64,000 bases of DNA from Rosellinia necatrix (lineage: Eukaryota; Ascomycota; Sordariomycetes; Xylariales; Xylariaceae), in the NCBI GenBank assembly GCA_021209875.1, contig JAGYVD010000004.1:2108001-2172000 (forward strand), given 5' to 3'. Below, one piece after another: positions 1 through 12,477 of this stretch; the stretch's first letter is position 1, and every line of letters starts with the position of its first letter. Both the position numbers and the translations under genes were made by a program. The notes under the pieces are model-generated. The model had not been told where the DNA came from and did not search any database. It was given only the letters and a program-made list of their open reading frames with translations.

Positions 1-144
1 CCACGTTAGACGAGCCGAAGACGCCACTACTCTCACCGCCGTTGACGTAGAACCAGGCTCGATTGATGATGAAGAGGATATGCTGAGGTAGGTAGAGGAT
101 CGTGGCAATAGAGCCCATGGCGGAGAGTAGGAAAACAACAGACC
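1..144 (-). CDS. Partial internal exon of an unidentified membrane protein
   Basis: On the minus strand an open frame runs from about 144 to the left edge and reads as a hydrophobic segment (SVVFLLSAMGSIATILYLP, then a second nonpolar stretch ending near RAWFYVNGG). Just upstream on that strand is a good 3' splice signal: a CTAAC branch-like word and then an acceptor ending CTATAG at 145-150, with an in-frame stop further up. This suggests an internal exon rather than a gene start, although an ATG at 118 could also serve. The composition fits one or two transmembrane helices. I do not recognise the family, and the rest of the gene lies outside the window. Confidence 0.4.
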
Positions 145-1540
145 CTATAGTTTTGTCGCCGGCGGTTAGCCACTATCCATTTACCAAAGGAGTGCCTGAG
201 AGTCAAGAACCGGGATCACCGCAGCGAACAGCAGTCTATGGGGATATGCATTGCGGGAATGTTACGGTAGATAAAAGGGGGGAAAGACGTACAGAAAACG
301 AATTTCTCAGTAGGCGTAAACATATATACACCAAAAGTGACTTCGATCTGATACTGCTTCAGCGAAAGCCAACGGCCGAAGCGTTGTAGAGCCGACTGGT
401 TCTCGGGCTGCTTGGTTCGATACTCCATCTCGGAACGCTTTGTCGTGAATTATATATATATATATATATTTTTGACCCTTGCTCGGTCTTCCTTTCTGCG
501 ACCCGTATTCCTGAAGGCAAAGGATTGGATACAGTTGTCTGGATATGATGTGGTGGGCAAACCGGTTGGTTTGACTAGACTATTGGTGACACGGTTTCTC
601 CGAAGAGTTGGGGAACGCGTAAAGTGCTCGGTCGCTCACGCGAAATGTCCGCCTTGATGGCCCTAGGATCGGGGGTTTGATTGAGAGGAACTGGAGAACG
701 AATAGGAATAGCTTCGTGGCGGCCGAGATACCCTTTTTAGGCGCCTTTTAGGTACTAATTGGAGGACAACTAGGCTCGAATTTGGTCAAATCTAGGTCCT
801 TTGTGCTTGGTTTCTTCAACGGGTAAATTGGATATAAATGAAGAAGAAGAAAAGGGAGGGAGAGGTGAGCAAGGAGTGACAAGACCCCTTGGCTGAATTG
901 CCCAATCCCAAACAACTTTAGAATACCGTTGGGGGGAAGAGGACCACTGATGTTGGAAGAGCAGGGATCCACTGTCCAGTCCAATAGGTATCTGATGTGC
1001 TCCCCCGCTGTCCGCCCACCTATAGGTAGGTATGTAGTGTAGTGTACGTACTTAAGTACTGCTAGGTATATTTTTACCGATTTGGAGTATGAAGGTATAC
1101 ATATACATACATAGTAGGTACTTAGTTATAGTGATGCCTAAGTATATTTTCGGGGCAGTTTGTTCAGCGCTAGGTAAATTGCAGGCACAGCATTTGTGCA
1201 CACTAGAAGTTGAGAGCTTCGACTCTCAAGACATGTGTCGTTTTCAATTGCATGCAGGTATGCAGGTAGGTAAGGTTGCTACACAGGCATAGAAACCTAC
1301 CAAGTGGCGATCTAGTGGCTAACGAGGCTTAAGTTTCTTCCACTTGGCAGAGAAAGCCTGCTTTTCCCCCTCGTTTTTGCTGCTTGTTTAACGCGTAGAT
1401 ACCTACTTCCTTGATCGCTCTAGATAGTATTTGCATTATCAATAGATACGAGGCGGCGGGCAGGCGATTGCGCCAAATCTCAGCATCATCACCATGTTCA
1501 ACTCCCCACGATCCTCTACTCTCCACCGCCGGCCATCGCC
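145..1540. other. Intergenic, no gene seen
   Basis: No frame here looks like protein. Stops are frequent in all frames, and the open stretches are short and low in complexity. It contains an (AT)n run at 451-469 and several TAGGTA-type words around 1020-1290. Regulatory sites for the flanking genes are probable but none can be pinned down. Confidence 0.6.
451..469. repeat. (AT)n microsatellite
   Basis: An uninterrupted run of alternating T and A, about nine repeat units, lies in non-coding DNA. It is simple sequence with no evident gene association. Confidence 0.85.
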
Positions 1541-2311
1541 ATGACCCCGAAGCTCCTCCTCTCACGACTCGCCCGGGCGTGTAGAAAAGCACCGCCGGCA
1601 CCCCCATGGAGACCAGCGCGGAACCGTATTCTGGGCATAGATCCGAGGGTCGTCCCCGTAGCACGCCACTTCGGCACGACCAACAAACCACCATTGCTCA
1701 AAGCGGGCAGCACGAACTTCCCGCCCCGCCCGAAGCCGCCGCCCGACGAGGAGATAGAAGAGTCGTTCTTGAAGGGCTCCGGCCCTGGTGGTCAGAAGAT
1801 TGTGTGTTTATCCTTTGTTCCAGTTTGCCTCGTCCACTCGTCGAAGAACCCGAGCCCTTGGTGGCTAACATTTCGCCCGTCGTGTCATGTGTAGAATAAA
1901 ACAAATTCGGCGGTCCAGCTAAAGCACCTGCCTACCGGCCTGGTTGTGAAATGTCAGGCTACCCGCTCCCGCAGCCAGAACCGTAAGATTGCCCGGCAAT
2001 TACTAGCCGACAAGCTCGACGATATGACTCGGGGCGACGCGAGCAGGGCATCCGTAGTTGGCGAGGTGAAGCGAAAGAAAAAGGCCAGCTCCGCCAAGAA
2101 GAGCCGTAGAAAATACCGTAAGCTCGGTGAAGAGGGAGCCTCCGCTGAGGAAATACCCGATGACGAAAATGGCGACATTGTCGGCGAACAACCGTCCGAC
2201 GAACGCAACGAAATAACTGGTCACGGTGATAAAGTCTCCAGTGACGATAAGGCAGTGCTACAGAAAGCAATAGGGGCTGAATGCAATGTGGTTATCAAAT
2301 GTGGCAGGTAG
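1541..2311 (+). CDS. Mitochondrial release-factor-like protein (MTRFR/C12orf65 type)
   Basis: Two exons, 1541-1801 and 1895-2311, encode 225 residues. The 93-nt intron starts GTGTGT, has CTAAC near 1866 and ends GTAG at 1894. Residues about 79-87 carry GSGPGGQKI, the GGQ loop of class I release factors, which triggers hydrolysis of peptidyl-tRNA. Splicing joins it in frame to NKTNSAVQLKHLPTGLVVKC and then TRSRSQNRKIARQLL, which match the RF-1 domain of human C12orf65. There is no codon-recognition domain, so it should act in stalled-ribosome rescue, not stop-codon reading. The first 45 residues are Arg- and Pro-rich with few acidic residues, as in a mitochondrial presequence. The C-terminal half is a Lys/Arg-rich tail (SSAKKSRRKYRK), usual for ribosome-rescue factors, then an acidic end. 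The intron splits the GGQ domain. ICT1/Pth4-type is the alternative, but NKTNSAVQLKH favours the MTRFR/Rso55 branch. Confidence 0.85.
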
Positions 2312-2795
2312 TTTTCTTGGCTGCCACGACACCAGCAAGGCGGGCTCCGGCAGAGACCGCACGAGTTTATCTTGGGCACGTTCCTGGATATTGCCACGAA
2401 TAAGCGATAGACGTGTTTGTCTTATTTTAAGTTACGACTAAAACCTTCACATTACGCATGCCAGACAACAAAACAATGAAGATGTAATGATCAACCTCGA
2501 CTTGATTTGTCTACTCCGTCCCGTGCAAAACATGAAAAGCCCCCCTAACAGCGCTTCATATTCTCTTTTTGTCTCCGGCCCCGCATCTCCCTCTACCACG
2601 TCCATAACTTTTGTAGATGCGAGGCTCGTCTAGGATACATTCACAAGGGCAGGAGCTCTGAGTCGACCATGAGTGTCCTCGACGCTGCGACGAGCTTGTC
2701 GAGGATGTTTATGTGTGTTACTCTGCAGCAACTGTTTTGATACATCTGTTAGATAGAAATTCGACTGTTGAGCGTGTCCGGCAGATCTGCATACC
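2312..2795. other. 3' intergenic between convergent genes
   Basis: About 480 bases separate the convergent release-factor-like and actin genes. They should hold both 3' UTRs. No independent coding frame is visible. The region is pyrimidine-rich near 2560-2610. Confidence 0.6.
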
Positions 2796-4440
<1,645 letters not shown>

Positions 4441-7109
4441 TGTGATTACGTAGATAACGAAGAAGGACTATGTAGTAGAATAGAATAGAAACCCTGTAGA
4501 TGCTCAGGCGATATCGAAATCGACAGAGCTATACAGAGGAGGATGGTATGGGGGTGGTTGTGATGGTGCCTCGATGTGGTGGACGAACTACACAAGCGAC
4601 CAAGTGGGAGGAAGGATGTTGTGGAAGGTTGAGTTGCGAGAACTGTGTCGGGTCGACAAGATGTGTGGTTGGTATGCTGGTGGGTGTGGAGGATGGGGGA
4701 GTAGAAAAGGGAGGAACGAGGACTGGGATCGGTCCAGTCCAGCGGTAGCAGCAGCCAGCCAGCTGTAAGCAGAGAGGGCGCGGTGCACTTGCTATGCCAG
4801 GACTGGGTTAATCAGGTCGAACTTGTGGGCCGAACAAAAAGCGTTGGCGGGGCTAGGGGGGGGGGGGGAAATGCGGTGGTGCTGTACCAATGAACGGTGG
4901 ATGGGTTGGCAAGCTTGCTTTCTCTTTGTTGGCAATGGGTGATGGGTGTCACTCCAGACTTTTATCAGGGGTTCCAGCGTTGTTTGTTAGTTCGCCGAGT
5001 CACAGCAGAGTAGCAGAGCAGCAGAGCAGCAGAGCAGTAGAGCAGTAGAGCAGTAGAGCAGGTAGGATTTATTTCCCTGGCCAGCCCTTTTTTATCATCA
5101 TTCTTATAGTTAGTCCTACGGCTTGCTAGCCGCGTGGGATTGCTATATTTCCCGTCTGCCTGAAAGGAATTATAACTAGCCCTTGGCCCCTCGAGCACGA
5201 AGTGCACTGTAGGCAGCCAGATTATGCCCCAACCATGATACAAAGTAGCATTGCAGTAACAATGGAATATTGGGGGGGCGGGAGACGGGAAATAGGAAAT
5301 CTACCGACTAACTGACAGGAGGCGTAAATCCGACTCCTTGGCTACGATATATCCTTATGCCTGCCTGCCTCATCGACTCCTTCCGTCGACTACGTGTAAG
5401 TGATCGTGTGGCATAGTCAACAGTTGGTGCCCCGAACAACGCCTACCGGTCTGGTCTCCTAGGTAAACACCTCAGGCTGCTGCCGGAGCAGGCGCGCGAC
5501 AACACAAAAAAATGCAAGTAGCCCTCCCGGATGATGAGCGAGTGTAGCAGCGGCTGAACCGGCCGGAGATGAAGACTGCATGCTGTACAGTACCATATCT
5601 TTGCCATGGCATCGGAGGTGATCTACCTAATAGAAACCCTGGCGGGTCGCCTCCACCCTTCATTCAACCACTCACCGATAATCCTAACCACTCATCAAGG
5701 CAGTATAATTACGTAGAGGATCTAGAGAGGAGAAGCGAGGCGGAGAGCAAACGTGTGTCCACCGCCCACGCTATAATCGACGCCAAGCAGGCATCGTCCT
5801 TTTCCCTATCTCGACAAGTGGCCGTGGGACAACAAGCCCGAGCCAGTATTGCGTATGCAGGGGCGAAGCCGACACGACGACAACGCAATCTTACCTTATC
5901 CATTGTCTACCTTCCCGCTTCCCGCGTTGGTGCAGCACCTCCCCGATGATAGTTGCACCAGACAAGGTTTAGGTAAAGCTACTGCCTATTTCAACGCTGT
6001 TTCATACTACCGGTAACGGTCTCAACCGGTTGCAATAATTGGCAGCCTATGATATCGGGCCTATATTCCTCAAGGCCAAACAAGATGATGTAGTTACGAC
6101 AACTATCATCGGGTTAAGTAGGTAGGCTAGGTAGGCGGTAGGTACCTAGGCAAGTAGGTATGTTGATGTTAATCCAAGACTTTCGCCTTAGCGGAAACCT
6201 TGAAAAATCGGGTGGTAGGGGAGATAAGCAATATCTAACCTGGGTAGGAACCTACCTACCTATCCTGGGCAGGTACCTCAAATCAAATATCAAGCGGTCA
6301 AAAGGAGGGGTGATGAGGGGCAGGTACCTTGTAGATATGCAAGTATAAGGCCAGTGTTTATGGGCGGAAAGATACTTCTTAACTGGAGGTTGTTCCTTGC
6401 ACTACCAATGGCGGGGCAATTTTATAAGTCAACCTTGGAAGAGTAAGGCAGTGGTTGAAAGGACCTCGATACTTTTGTTCGATTTCTAGAAGAATACCGG
6501 TGATACCTACCGACGTGTGGAAGTATTCAAACCTGAGAGATACGAGGTAGGCAATTAGATCAGTATTATTATTATCACTATTATTATCGATTAATATAGG
6601 CAGCGGGTTGCAGGCAAGATACGTCTATACTTGCCGCGTCTGGCTGGCCTTGCATGCCTCGTTACTATAGGCGTGTCCCACTTATACTTTGTCACAATCA
6701 ATGAAGCTTCGCGAATCTCGGAGATGGAAAAAGAAAGTCCCAAATCCAACCAACCAAGTTGGTAGCGCAACATCACGATCTTTAAATTTTGACAACAGTT
6801 CAGGCTGGACCGTGTTAAGCTATTACAATCCGTATGTTCTATTCATCCGGCAAGATATTTTCTCAAAACAAAAATAATTAGTAGCGGGCAATCATTACCA
6901 ACGGGCAACTACGAGAGGAAAGCCCCAACCATCGCAAATCGAGCCCAGAGAAGAACCCGGCTTTCTAAGTAATTACATTGGGTCTATCTACCATAGATAA
7001 CCCGTGCACCACTTCGAACAATCTCGATCACGGGATCTGTTTGCGCGCACAGTCACATTCCCTTCCTTTTCCTCCCATCTTCCCCCGCGAGGAGAGCGCG
7101 CGGCGTAAA
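4441..7109. other. 2.7-kb divergent intergenic region
   Basis: This lies between the divergent actin and FES1 starts. It should contain the actin promoter and 5' UTR (pyrimidine-rich on the actin sense strand near 4588-4790), a G-run near 4854-4868, an 8-bp tandem repeat at 5003-5061, and dense TAGGTACCTA-type words at 6117-6330. Open frames such as 5569-5949 have composition unlike real proteins, and I do not accept them. No other gene is supportable. Confidence 0.6.
5003..5061. repeat. 8-bp tandem repeat (YAGAGCAG)n
   Basis: Roughly six to seven copies of an 8-bp unit lie head to tail, the first copies CAGAGCAG and the later ones TAGAGCAG. It sits about 570 bp upstream of the actin start codon. 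The two blocks of variant units suggest local expansion by replication slippage. A regulatory role is possible but not shown. Confidence 0.85.
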
Positions 7110-7841
7110 ATGGGCGACAAAGGCCTGAACGACCTCCTGCGATGGAGCATCGAGAACACGACCTCGGCGGGGCCCGAGAGCACGGCGGCCGAAGAGGCGC
7201 CGCGCTCGACGCTCACCCAGGACGCTCTGAGGGCGCTAATGGGCGGCCCCTCGGACGCGGACCTAATGCGCGACAGCATGGCGGCGATCGTGTCGACCGA
7301 CCCCGAGATCACGCTCGAGTCGAAGCTTACGGCCTTCGACAACCTGGAGCAGCTGATCGAGTCCCTCGACAACGCAAACCTGCTCTCGAAGCTCGGGCTC
7401 TGGACCCCGCTCCTCGGCTGCCTCGCGCACGACGAGGGTGAGATCCGCCTGATGGCCGCCTGGTGCGTCGGCACCGCCGTCCAGAACAACGAGCCCTGCC
7501 AGGAACGCCTGGTCGCGCTCGGCGGCGTCGAGAAGCTCGTGCAGATGGCGGTGGGGAAGCGATTGCCACCGCCGCCAGCCGTGTCAGCGTCGGAGGCGGG
7601 GGGGGGGAAGACAGGTGAGGCAGGGGAAACGGAGTCGAACAAAATCCGCCGAAAAGCCGTGTACGCCCTGAGCTCTGCCGTCCGCAACTATCAGCCAGCC
7701 ATGAACGTGTGCACCGCCGAGCTGCGTCGCCAAGGGCAGGACGAGCATCTGGGCGGCGACGGCAAGCCTATCGATGCGATGGACATGGATGCCGTAGACG
7801 CTGTGATCAATGGACTAAGGGATAAACTTACGAGCCCGTAG
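7110..7841 (+). CDS. FES1: Hsp70 nucleotide exchange factor Fes1
   Basis: A single exon encodes 243 residues. The start at 7110 is chosen because MGDKGLNDLLRWSIENT is the conserved Fes1 N terminus; the frame is open for another 44 codons upstream but without protein-like sequence. Fes1 (HspBP1 family) binds Hsp70 in the cytosol, releases ADP and helps hand misfolded proteins to degradation. Seen in order: the N-terminal helix, ALMGGPSDADLMRDSM, then Armadillo-type repeats with the family blocks LTAFDNLEQLIESLDNAN, LGLWTPLLGCL, MAAWCVGTAVQNNEPCQERL and KAVYALSSAVRNYQPAM, ending MDMDAVDAVINGLRDKL. A low-complexity insert (PPPPAVSASEAGGGKTGEAG, near residues 154-175) replaces the short loop usual between the repeats and includes a long G-run in the DNA. 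The upstream DNA is shared with divergent actin. Confidence 0.95.
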   Translation: MGDKGLNDLLRWSIENTTSAGPESTAAEEAPRSTLTQDALRALMGGPSDADLMRDSMAAIVSTDPEITLESKLTAFDNLEQLIESLDNANLLSKLGLWTPLLGCLAHDEGEIRLMAAWCVGTAVQNNEPCQERLVALGGVEKLVQMAVGKRLPPPPAVSASEAGGGKTGEAGETESNKIRRKAVYALSSAVRNYQPAMNVCTAELRRQGQDEHLGGDGKPIDAMDMDAVDAVINGLRDKLTSP

Positions 7842-8255
7842 TCAAAGATCTGGGGCCTTGTAGTCGTCTCTGCAGTTAGAGCACACTGTGAACTGGGGCA
7901 ATGGCACTGGAGGGGTTAGAATAAGTTGGCCATTATGGCAGTGGCCAGCAGCTGCATATCTCGGCGTTGGTTAGGTATCTAGGTGGTAAGACCGGCTTTG
8001 CGAAGAAAAGACAAAGGGCGGAATAGGCCCGGGCTGGAACGAATCTCTATTTCATTCACGATATTCGGTTGCCTCAAGCTTCTGATCGAGGCTATGTCCT
8101 GTTGAGTATCGTGATATTTTTGTGGCTTCACATTGCATTCTCTACACCCGATACATTAAATCGCGGGTTCATATATGGGGAAGGGTTATGCCGCTTCAGA
8201 GGTATATACGTATTTTTACATATCATAATGCCGCCGGGTGCAACTTCCACAAGGC
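7842..8255. other. 3' intergenic between convergent FES1 and MRPL7
   Basis: About 410 bases hold the two 3' UTRs. No coding frame resembles a protein and I see no distinct element. Confidence 0.55.
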
Positions 8256-9511
8256 TTAATCTACAATCTTGCCGTAAAAAGGGATACCAAGTGCTTTGCA
8301 CAGTATCCTTGCGTGTCTATCCGACTTAGCTGTCGTCTCCAAAACGACGCGGCAGCCGGGTATCATTTTTGATGGATACATCTGTGGCGACGGTCAGCAG
8401 TTAGCCACTATATGAGTAGATTGTATTAAAGCAGTATGTCCATTGACTCACGGAGTATGCGGCCTCAACCTCTGGGAAGTGTTGCATGTCCTGCGGTGCA
8501 AAGCCAAATCCAATGTTGCCGGTACTATCCCCCGTGGTACCTATGCGTCTGGTATCAGTCCATGATTAAGTTCAAATTAACATGATGCTGCTTCTTCACT
8601 AACCTTTAACGCCCTTCCACTCTTTGATCTTGGGAAATACGAGGTTGACGGTCTTATCGATGAACTCATAGGCCTGATTCCCATATATTGAGCATTTTAC
8701 TCCAGACCTGTCGCCCTTGACTATACCCCAATGCGCAACGCTCTCCTTTGTGGTAGTTACTTTCGGCCGGGTGCCTGTAATGCTCTGCATAACAGCACGC
8801 CCTACAATAAGGTGGTCGGTATTCTTTTTCGCCTGCGGTATGTACATGGCAACATGCACCGCGCGAACCTCGGGAATATTTTGCCAGGTGATGGACTTCT
8901 CAAGGGGAAATAGCACGTCGGAACCTCGGGGCCCACGTTTTGGACGGTTCTTCATATACGGCGACGTGTCGTCCCACTCTCGCAGCCGTATCCGCTCAGG
9001 CGTGTCGGGTGTCCCTGGGGGCGTGTGTTGATACATCATAGTCAGTATGTCGGCGGCAATGGTGGATTGGTAGGTCTGCTTCAGTCGAGGGAAGTTGAAG
9101 GGGCCGGGGGAGTAGTCTCTCGCAGTAGGGTCCGAAGATGGGGGCGGCTGTATCGGGTGCAGAGGACCACGATAGAATTTCGGCGCATGGAACCGATACC
9201 TTCAACGGATGTCAACATTCGCACGTGGTAAGGCGCTCGGGACAAGGCGTTCGGGACTCGGGCTGTGATTACCTCTCGTGCGGTAGCTCATGACTTCTCC
9301 TACTCGCCCGCTTCCGCGGATCGACTATCTTGAGGCTGTCCCGCGTGACAATTGGGGTCGCCAGGCCCGAGTCCAACTCAATGTCTGGCACGATGGGGGG
9401 CGTCACCCCGGTTGAGGCGTATCTGTGCATGTTTGGTGTACATGGCCTCATATGAGACACCGAGCCCAGCAGGTGCTTACCAACACGTGGTGCCTCTCGA
9501 AATGTGGCCAT
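8256..9511 (-). CDS. MRPL7: Mitochondrial large-subunit ribosomal protein uL5m (MRPL7)
   Basis: Four exons on the complement (9273-9511, 8604-9199, 8452-8540, 8256-8381) give 349 residues in one frame. Splice sites are GAG|GTAATC, AAG|GTTAGT and TCC|GTGAGT donors with AAG, TAG and CAG acceptors. Recognisable L5 blocks are YRFHAPKFYRGPLHPIQPPP, the domain core ITGTRPKVTTTKESVAHWGI, then KCSIYGNQAYEFIDKTVNLV, the GNIGFGFAPQDMQHFPEVE segment and the end KALGIPFYGKIVD. uL5 sits in the central protuberance of the large ribosomal subunit, contacting 5S rRNA or its replacement and the P-site tRNA; here it would act in mitochondria. The Arg- and His-containing N terminus is compatible with a presequence. 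ATG 9511 (MATFREAPRVGKH) is preferred, but an in-frame ATG 14 codons upstream is possible. It pairs thematically with the release-factor-like gene at 1541 but is not adjacent to it. Confidence 0.92.
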
Positions 9512-12477
9512 TGTGTTGTTTGCGCCGGCTATGATGGCTAGTCGCGGTTTCAATCGTCACCAGCCTTCGTATTCCTTACCGACACCCCAGATCTTGAAAT
9601 TTCCAAGGCCAATCTTGGGAGCACGCTAAATTTAAAGTCCGATGCCGATAAGACAGAGCGTCCGAGCATGATTGAACAGGGGGCTGATAAGCTCATTGAT
9701 TAGGTAGGTAGGTACCTGGTATGGAGAGTTGGTGGGTACTTTAGTTACAAGGCCCTGGTGGCCCTCATGCGACCAGTGCCCCACGATTAGGGCAAGATCA
9801 CCATGGGGCTCTCCTCACGAGGGGCTATGGAAGTTAAACCTACCTTAGGTAACCTATTAAGGCCTTCACCTAACGAGAGTATATAGTGCACATTCTATCA
9901 ATGACAAACCTCAAAGATCTACCTACCTTAGGTACGTAAGTGGGCGCACTATGACAAGCATCGATTATACGGACGATTTCGGTGAGTTACCTCGACTAGA
10001 GCTAGACTTTGGTAGCTAGGCATCCATTCGGTACCCTTTTTAGCTGCTTTCGTGACTCGGGGCTTGTAATATATCCTACCTAAAACTTCTAGGCAGACAA
10101 GAGCGAGTTGTTCCGTAGCCCCCAAAGTCACTAACTAGGGAGCCTAGATAGTTTTTTTTTTTTTTTTGAAGGATACATGGCAAGCAGCTGATTCACTTAG
10201 GTGTAGCTAGGTAGCGTCCAAGGGGCAATCAGTTCAACACCCCGAGACCCCGAGCGGCCTCAAGAAGAGCTCCGCTACCTTGGTCTGCTCTGGGCCACCA
10301 CGATCACCCCATGTGTGCAAGCATTCGATTTGCCACTACATCATGTGAGATTTTCTATCTAACACATACGTATGTGCCCGGCAGAGTAAGGTCACTGGGG
10401 TAGTTTGTGAGGATGGTGCATCTACCTTGATCAATTATTAAAGCCTACTACCTAATAGAAAGGAAACATACGGGTTGCCTACACTGATCATAGTAAATAT
10501 GTAGGTACGTGCAACTTACAGAACATTGCCACGATAAACCAAGCAGTCGCTTCCAACCACGCAAGCCAAGGTGAAATATTAATAAATGATCACCGGCTAG
10601 CATTACACGTGGGACCAAAGAAGGTACCTAAGGGGCAAAATAGCAGAGCAGGGTACCCATAATAGAGCTGGCTACCTTTTGCTGCGTACTTCTAATGAAC
10701 CCATCCCACTCTCCCCAATGCTCGTAACAAATCTTTCGGGTTTGAGGAAAGCAGGGAAACAGTCTGTTAAGGTAAAATGCATACTATTTAACACGAGGAT
10801 TACTTTATTAGTAACTAGTTGCTGATTTATGTTCGTCGTTGTTAAGCAGTTCTTCATTAATGGTTTATCTAAAAACGTCATTGACTACCTAGGTAGCTAT
10901 ATAGGCTAGGCATGCAAATGCGCCGATAGCTGTTGGTTGAACTCTATGTAATTCGGACGACGTTACGCTTTGCAACAGTGCTCTGCCACTCTGGTGACAC
11001 CACGGCAAAACAGTTACGGTACAACCATGATGCGATGAGACCTATGGAGTAATTAACCAGACGGCTATGAGGAATACTCCCGAGATGCCTTGTGATCCAT
11101 AATTGAAAGCACAGGTCCTGTTTTTTTGTAGACAGCAGGCGGCAAGCCAGCGCAAAAGGCGTATGGACTGTCAAGTCCAAAACAACAGTTGAACACAGAA
11201 AGTCATGGGACGAAAAGCCGTTTGTTTGGGTCTTGAATACAAGGCCGATGAGGGATATAAGCCCTTGCGCGTTGTGATGTACACTAGACCGGCATCAGCG
11301 GCTCAGGCGTGTTGAAGAATGTAAATTTAGATTTTGTTCAGCTGGCAGTTTTGCGTAGGCCGTTGAGTAGAACTACCTAGGTATCTAGCAGCTGATTATG
11401 AAAAACAAAAACAACGCCTGGACGAAGCTAAAAAGCGGGGTGGTTCTATGGTAGTTACGTGCCATATGTACCTATGTTAGTCTCGTATTTGTGGCCGGCC
11501 ATTGCCTTAAGCCGTGGGGCCGACACAGAGATGTACCTAACGTGGATACATATCGAGTTGTCATCCCAGAGAACGCACCACCTCACCGGTTCAGTCGACA
11601 CGCAGCACCTAAACCACCCAACTACTTTACCTAGGTAGGAAGGCATAGGTAGGTACTGAGTAGGTAAGTAGGTAGGTGCTACGGCTACGGCTAGGCGGCT
11701 GTCCGCCGTCCAGCTGTACCTCTATCCACACCTGCATCATCTGCTACTGTACCCAAGTAGTCAGCACGTACCTACCCGGGCACCTGGCACACTAACCTAT
11801 CATAGTCTTGGTTAAATAGGTACCTAGGTAGGGTAGGTTGGTAGGTTCCCTAGGTAGGCACAGTACTACTGTACCTACCTCCATGTAGGTAGCTAAAGGA
11901 CGATTCTTCAACCCGTCTGCCCTCATCGGAAAGTCTATATCACGGTTCACTACCTACCTCTCCTCTCCTCCCTACACTCCCCATCCCGTCTCCCTAGCTC
12001 AGCTCTCGCCCAAGATATCCCATCCCCGCCCCTCCAACGCAGGAGTTCTTCCCTAGATCCAATCCAGATCCACCTCCCACATTGGTCCCCGGACCCTGAA
12101 CACGAAACCACCCCACCCGCATGCCGCATCCTCGTTGCAACCCCACGATCAGGACCGCGATCCCTATTTCAACCTTGACGGCGCCAACGGAGAGCACGAT
12201 AGAGCGCGAAGGTGCATTTGCCACTGCCTTCTATTTTGCCAGGCTATCTAGTCGCAACGAAAGGCGGCCCTAGACATCGAGTATCCATTTCCTCCCACTT
12301 ACAAACAACGCTACAACAGCGCAACGCACTGTCCGGAGCTGTCGACCTACGCCACTAGTTCTCAGCTATGAGGCTATGTTAGGGGTTTAACATCGTGCAA
12401 TCTGCGAGACAACAGTAGATTTTACTAGTTCCAAAGCTTTAGTGCTAGAGGGATACCATCTCTCAGTGTTGCCGGCC
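9512..12477. other. 3-kb divergent intergenic region rich in TAGGTA words
   Basis: This lies between the divergent MRPL7 and deubiquitinase genes. It is studded with TACCTAGGTAGG-type words, densest at 11620-11900, plus poly-T at 10151-10167. Short open frames at 10672-10881 and 11994-12224 lack protein character. The last 500 bases upstream of 12478 should be the promoter and 5' UTR of the deubiquitinase. Confidence 0.6.

Noticed and set aside
5569..5949. 126-codon open frame upstream of FES1
   Set aside because: Composition is not protein-like, there is no conserved block, and it sits in a promoter region.
7028..7687. 219-codon minus-strand frame over FES1
   Set aside because: Ser/Arg-rich antisense of the high-GC Fes1 exon.
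9420..9480. Possible intron inside MRPL7 exon 1 (GTAAGC ... CACAG)
   Set aside because: Removal of 58 nt would shift the reading frame and destroy the continuous coding sequence downstream.
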